64,000 nucleotides of DNA, taken from Coffea arabica (taxonomy: Eukaryota > Streptophyta > Magnoliopsida > Gentianales > Rubiaceae). Below are positions 63,320 through 64,000 of this stretch, piece after piece. The notes under the pieces were generated by a model. It searched no databases and was not told where the DNA came from. It was given only the letters and a program-made list of their open reading frames with translations. The position numbers and the translations under genes were made by a program. Positions within the stretch are counted from its first letter, which is position 1; each line of letters opens with the position of its first letter. Location of the stretch: positions 36,229,994 through 36,293,993 of the forward strand of contig NC_092322.1 in NCBI RefSeq assembly GCF_036785885.1. The letters are read 5' to 3'.

Positions 63320-64000
63320 TGTGACAGCCCCACCTCACCCTAAGACGAACCAAAGGGTTCGGCGGACCGCCTGCCCAACTCTCGCCAGAACTACGGAGTC
63401 GATACACACAAACCCAACATAGTATGCGAAAGGATCCAAGGAAAACGAACAATCGGAAACTACATATATTTACATCGGAGTCTTGAACAAAGGAACAAAA
63501 ATACAAGCCAAAGTATTCATGCTACACAAAATACAATTAAGGTTTCAATTACAAAGGAGCATAAGCAAGAGAAGTCCTATAACTAACTTAACTCTTTTCT
63601 TCCAAAAATTTTGGTTTCAAAACATGGAACCCTGTAAGGAAAACAAAGGTAACAGAAAAGGGTGAGATTGCGCTCTATACCGGAATTAAGAGTCTCAATA
63701 CCCAAAGATCTCAAAACAGACTACTGTGGTTCGTTATCTAATCGACCAGGCCCTTGCCAGCCCGACTTGAGTAACTAGCCATAGGTGTTGAGCTCAGAGG
63801 TCACAGAAAGGTCGTTGAATACCAGCCTCCAAACGACGTCCGAACAGATTCAGATACAGTTAACAGATCATACACAGTAAATAGGCATATGGACAGACAA
63901 GAGAACAAGTGTGATAAAGTACACTCTCATCTCAAACAGAATAAACAGATAGTGCAGTCATTTAAATCGCAGATTGCAGGGGTAGAAACCAAGTTAAACA
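63320..64000 (-). repeat. 5' LTR of the Del-like element (partial, clipped)
   Basis: Ends in the same GGGGCTGTCACA block as 57448. Four differences in the first 60 bases against the 3' LTR. It lacks 294 bases present at 57806-58099 of the other LTR (junction 63675/63676). Confidence 0.88.

Larger units (their letters stand above)
57448..64000 (-). mobile_element. Del-like Ty3/gypsy element, pol-deleted, extends past window
   Basis: Read on the minus strand: 5' LTR (beyond 64000 down to 63320), primer site for initiator-Met tRNA (about 63317-63305), leader, gag (62640-61435), polypurine tract (61410-61393), 3' LTR (61392-57448). Gag runs directly into the tract; protease, RT, RNase H and integrase are missing. 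It lies inside the Tat relative (junction 57447/57448). Confidence 0.88.

Noticed and set aside
1..64000. CRISPR arrays, bacterial operons, tRNA or rRNA genes
   Set aside because: None seen. The only tRNA-like signals are the SINE pol III boxes and the retrotransposon primer sites.

Overview
This is nuclear DNA of a flowering plant. The unique DNA is AT-rich, plant-type transposons are nested in one another (Tat- and Del-like Ty3/gypsy elements, hAT, PIF/Harbinger and Mutator-like non-autonomous elements, tRNA-derived SINEs), and the only host protein genes I recognise are two immune-receptor genes of the R1 late-blight-resistance type (N-terminal R1 domain, CC, NB-ARC, LRR). That subfamily is best known from asterids such as Solanaceae and coffee, so an asterid, possibly Rubiaceae, is my inference; the species is not proven.

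Layout. 1-1884 is the 3' part of a Del-like LTR on the plus strand. 2164-3043 is an inverted-repeat element. From about 3101 to 21484 lies duplication unit A, holding NLR gene 1 (9954-13268, with an in-frame premature stop and its LRR tail continuing to about 13929). A spacer (21.5-39.9 kb) follows. It holds a local repeat with a SINE, a partial third copy of the unit (26974-27735), and a complete young Tat-type retrotransposon (28087-37847, 5-bp target duplication AGGTC) with one long gag-pol frame on the plus strand and a 767-codon antisense gene on the minus strand. Unit B (39950-53012) carries NLR gene 2 (41505-45662), which is open throughout. After it come an unclassified repeat, a decayed Tat relative (53949-57447), and a Del-like element on the minus strand (57448 to beyond the window end) whose gag is broken and whose pol is missing.

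How the parts relate. Units A and B are direct tandem copies, so nearly every insertion in one can be read against an empty site in the other: a Harbinger-like and a hAT-like element are private to A, and a hAT fragment, a Mutator-like element and a solo Tat LTR are private to B. One segment of about 90 bases flanked by 23-bp inverted arms is inverted between the units. The NLR genes have repeated 3' ends, with several copies of a donor-intron-last-exon module downstream. Apart from the NLR pair, every protein-coding frame I can defend belongs to a transposable element.
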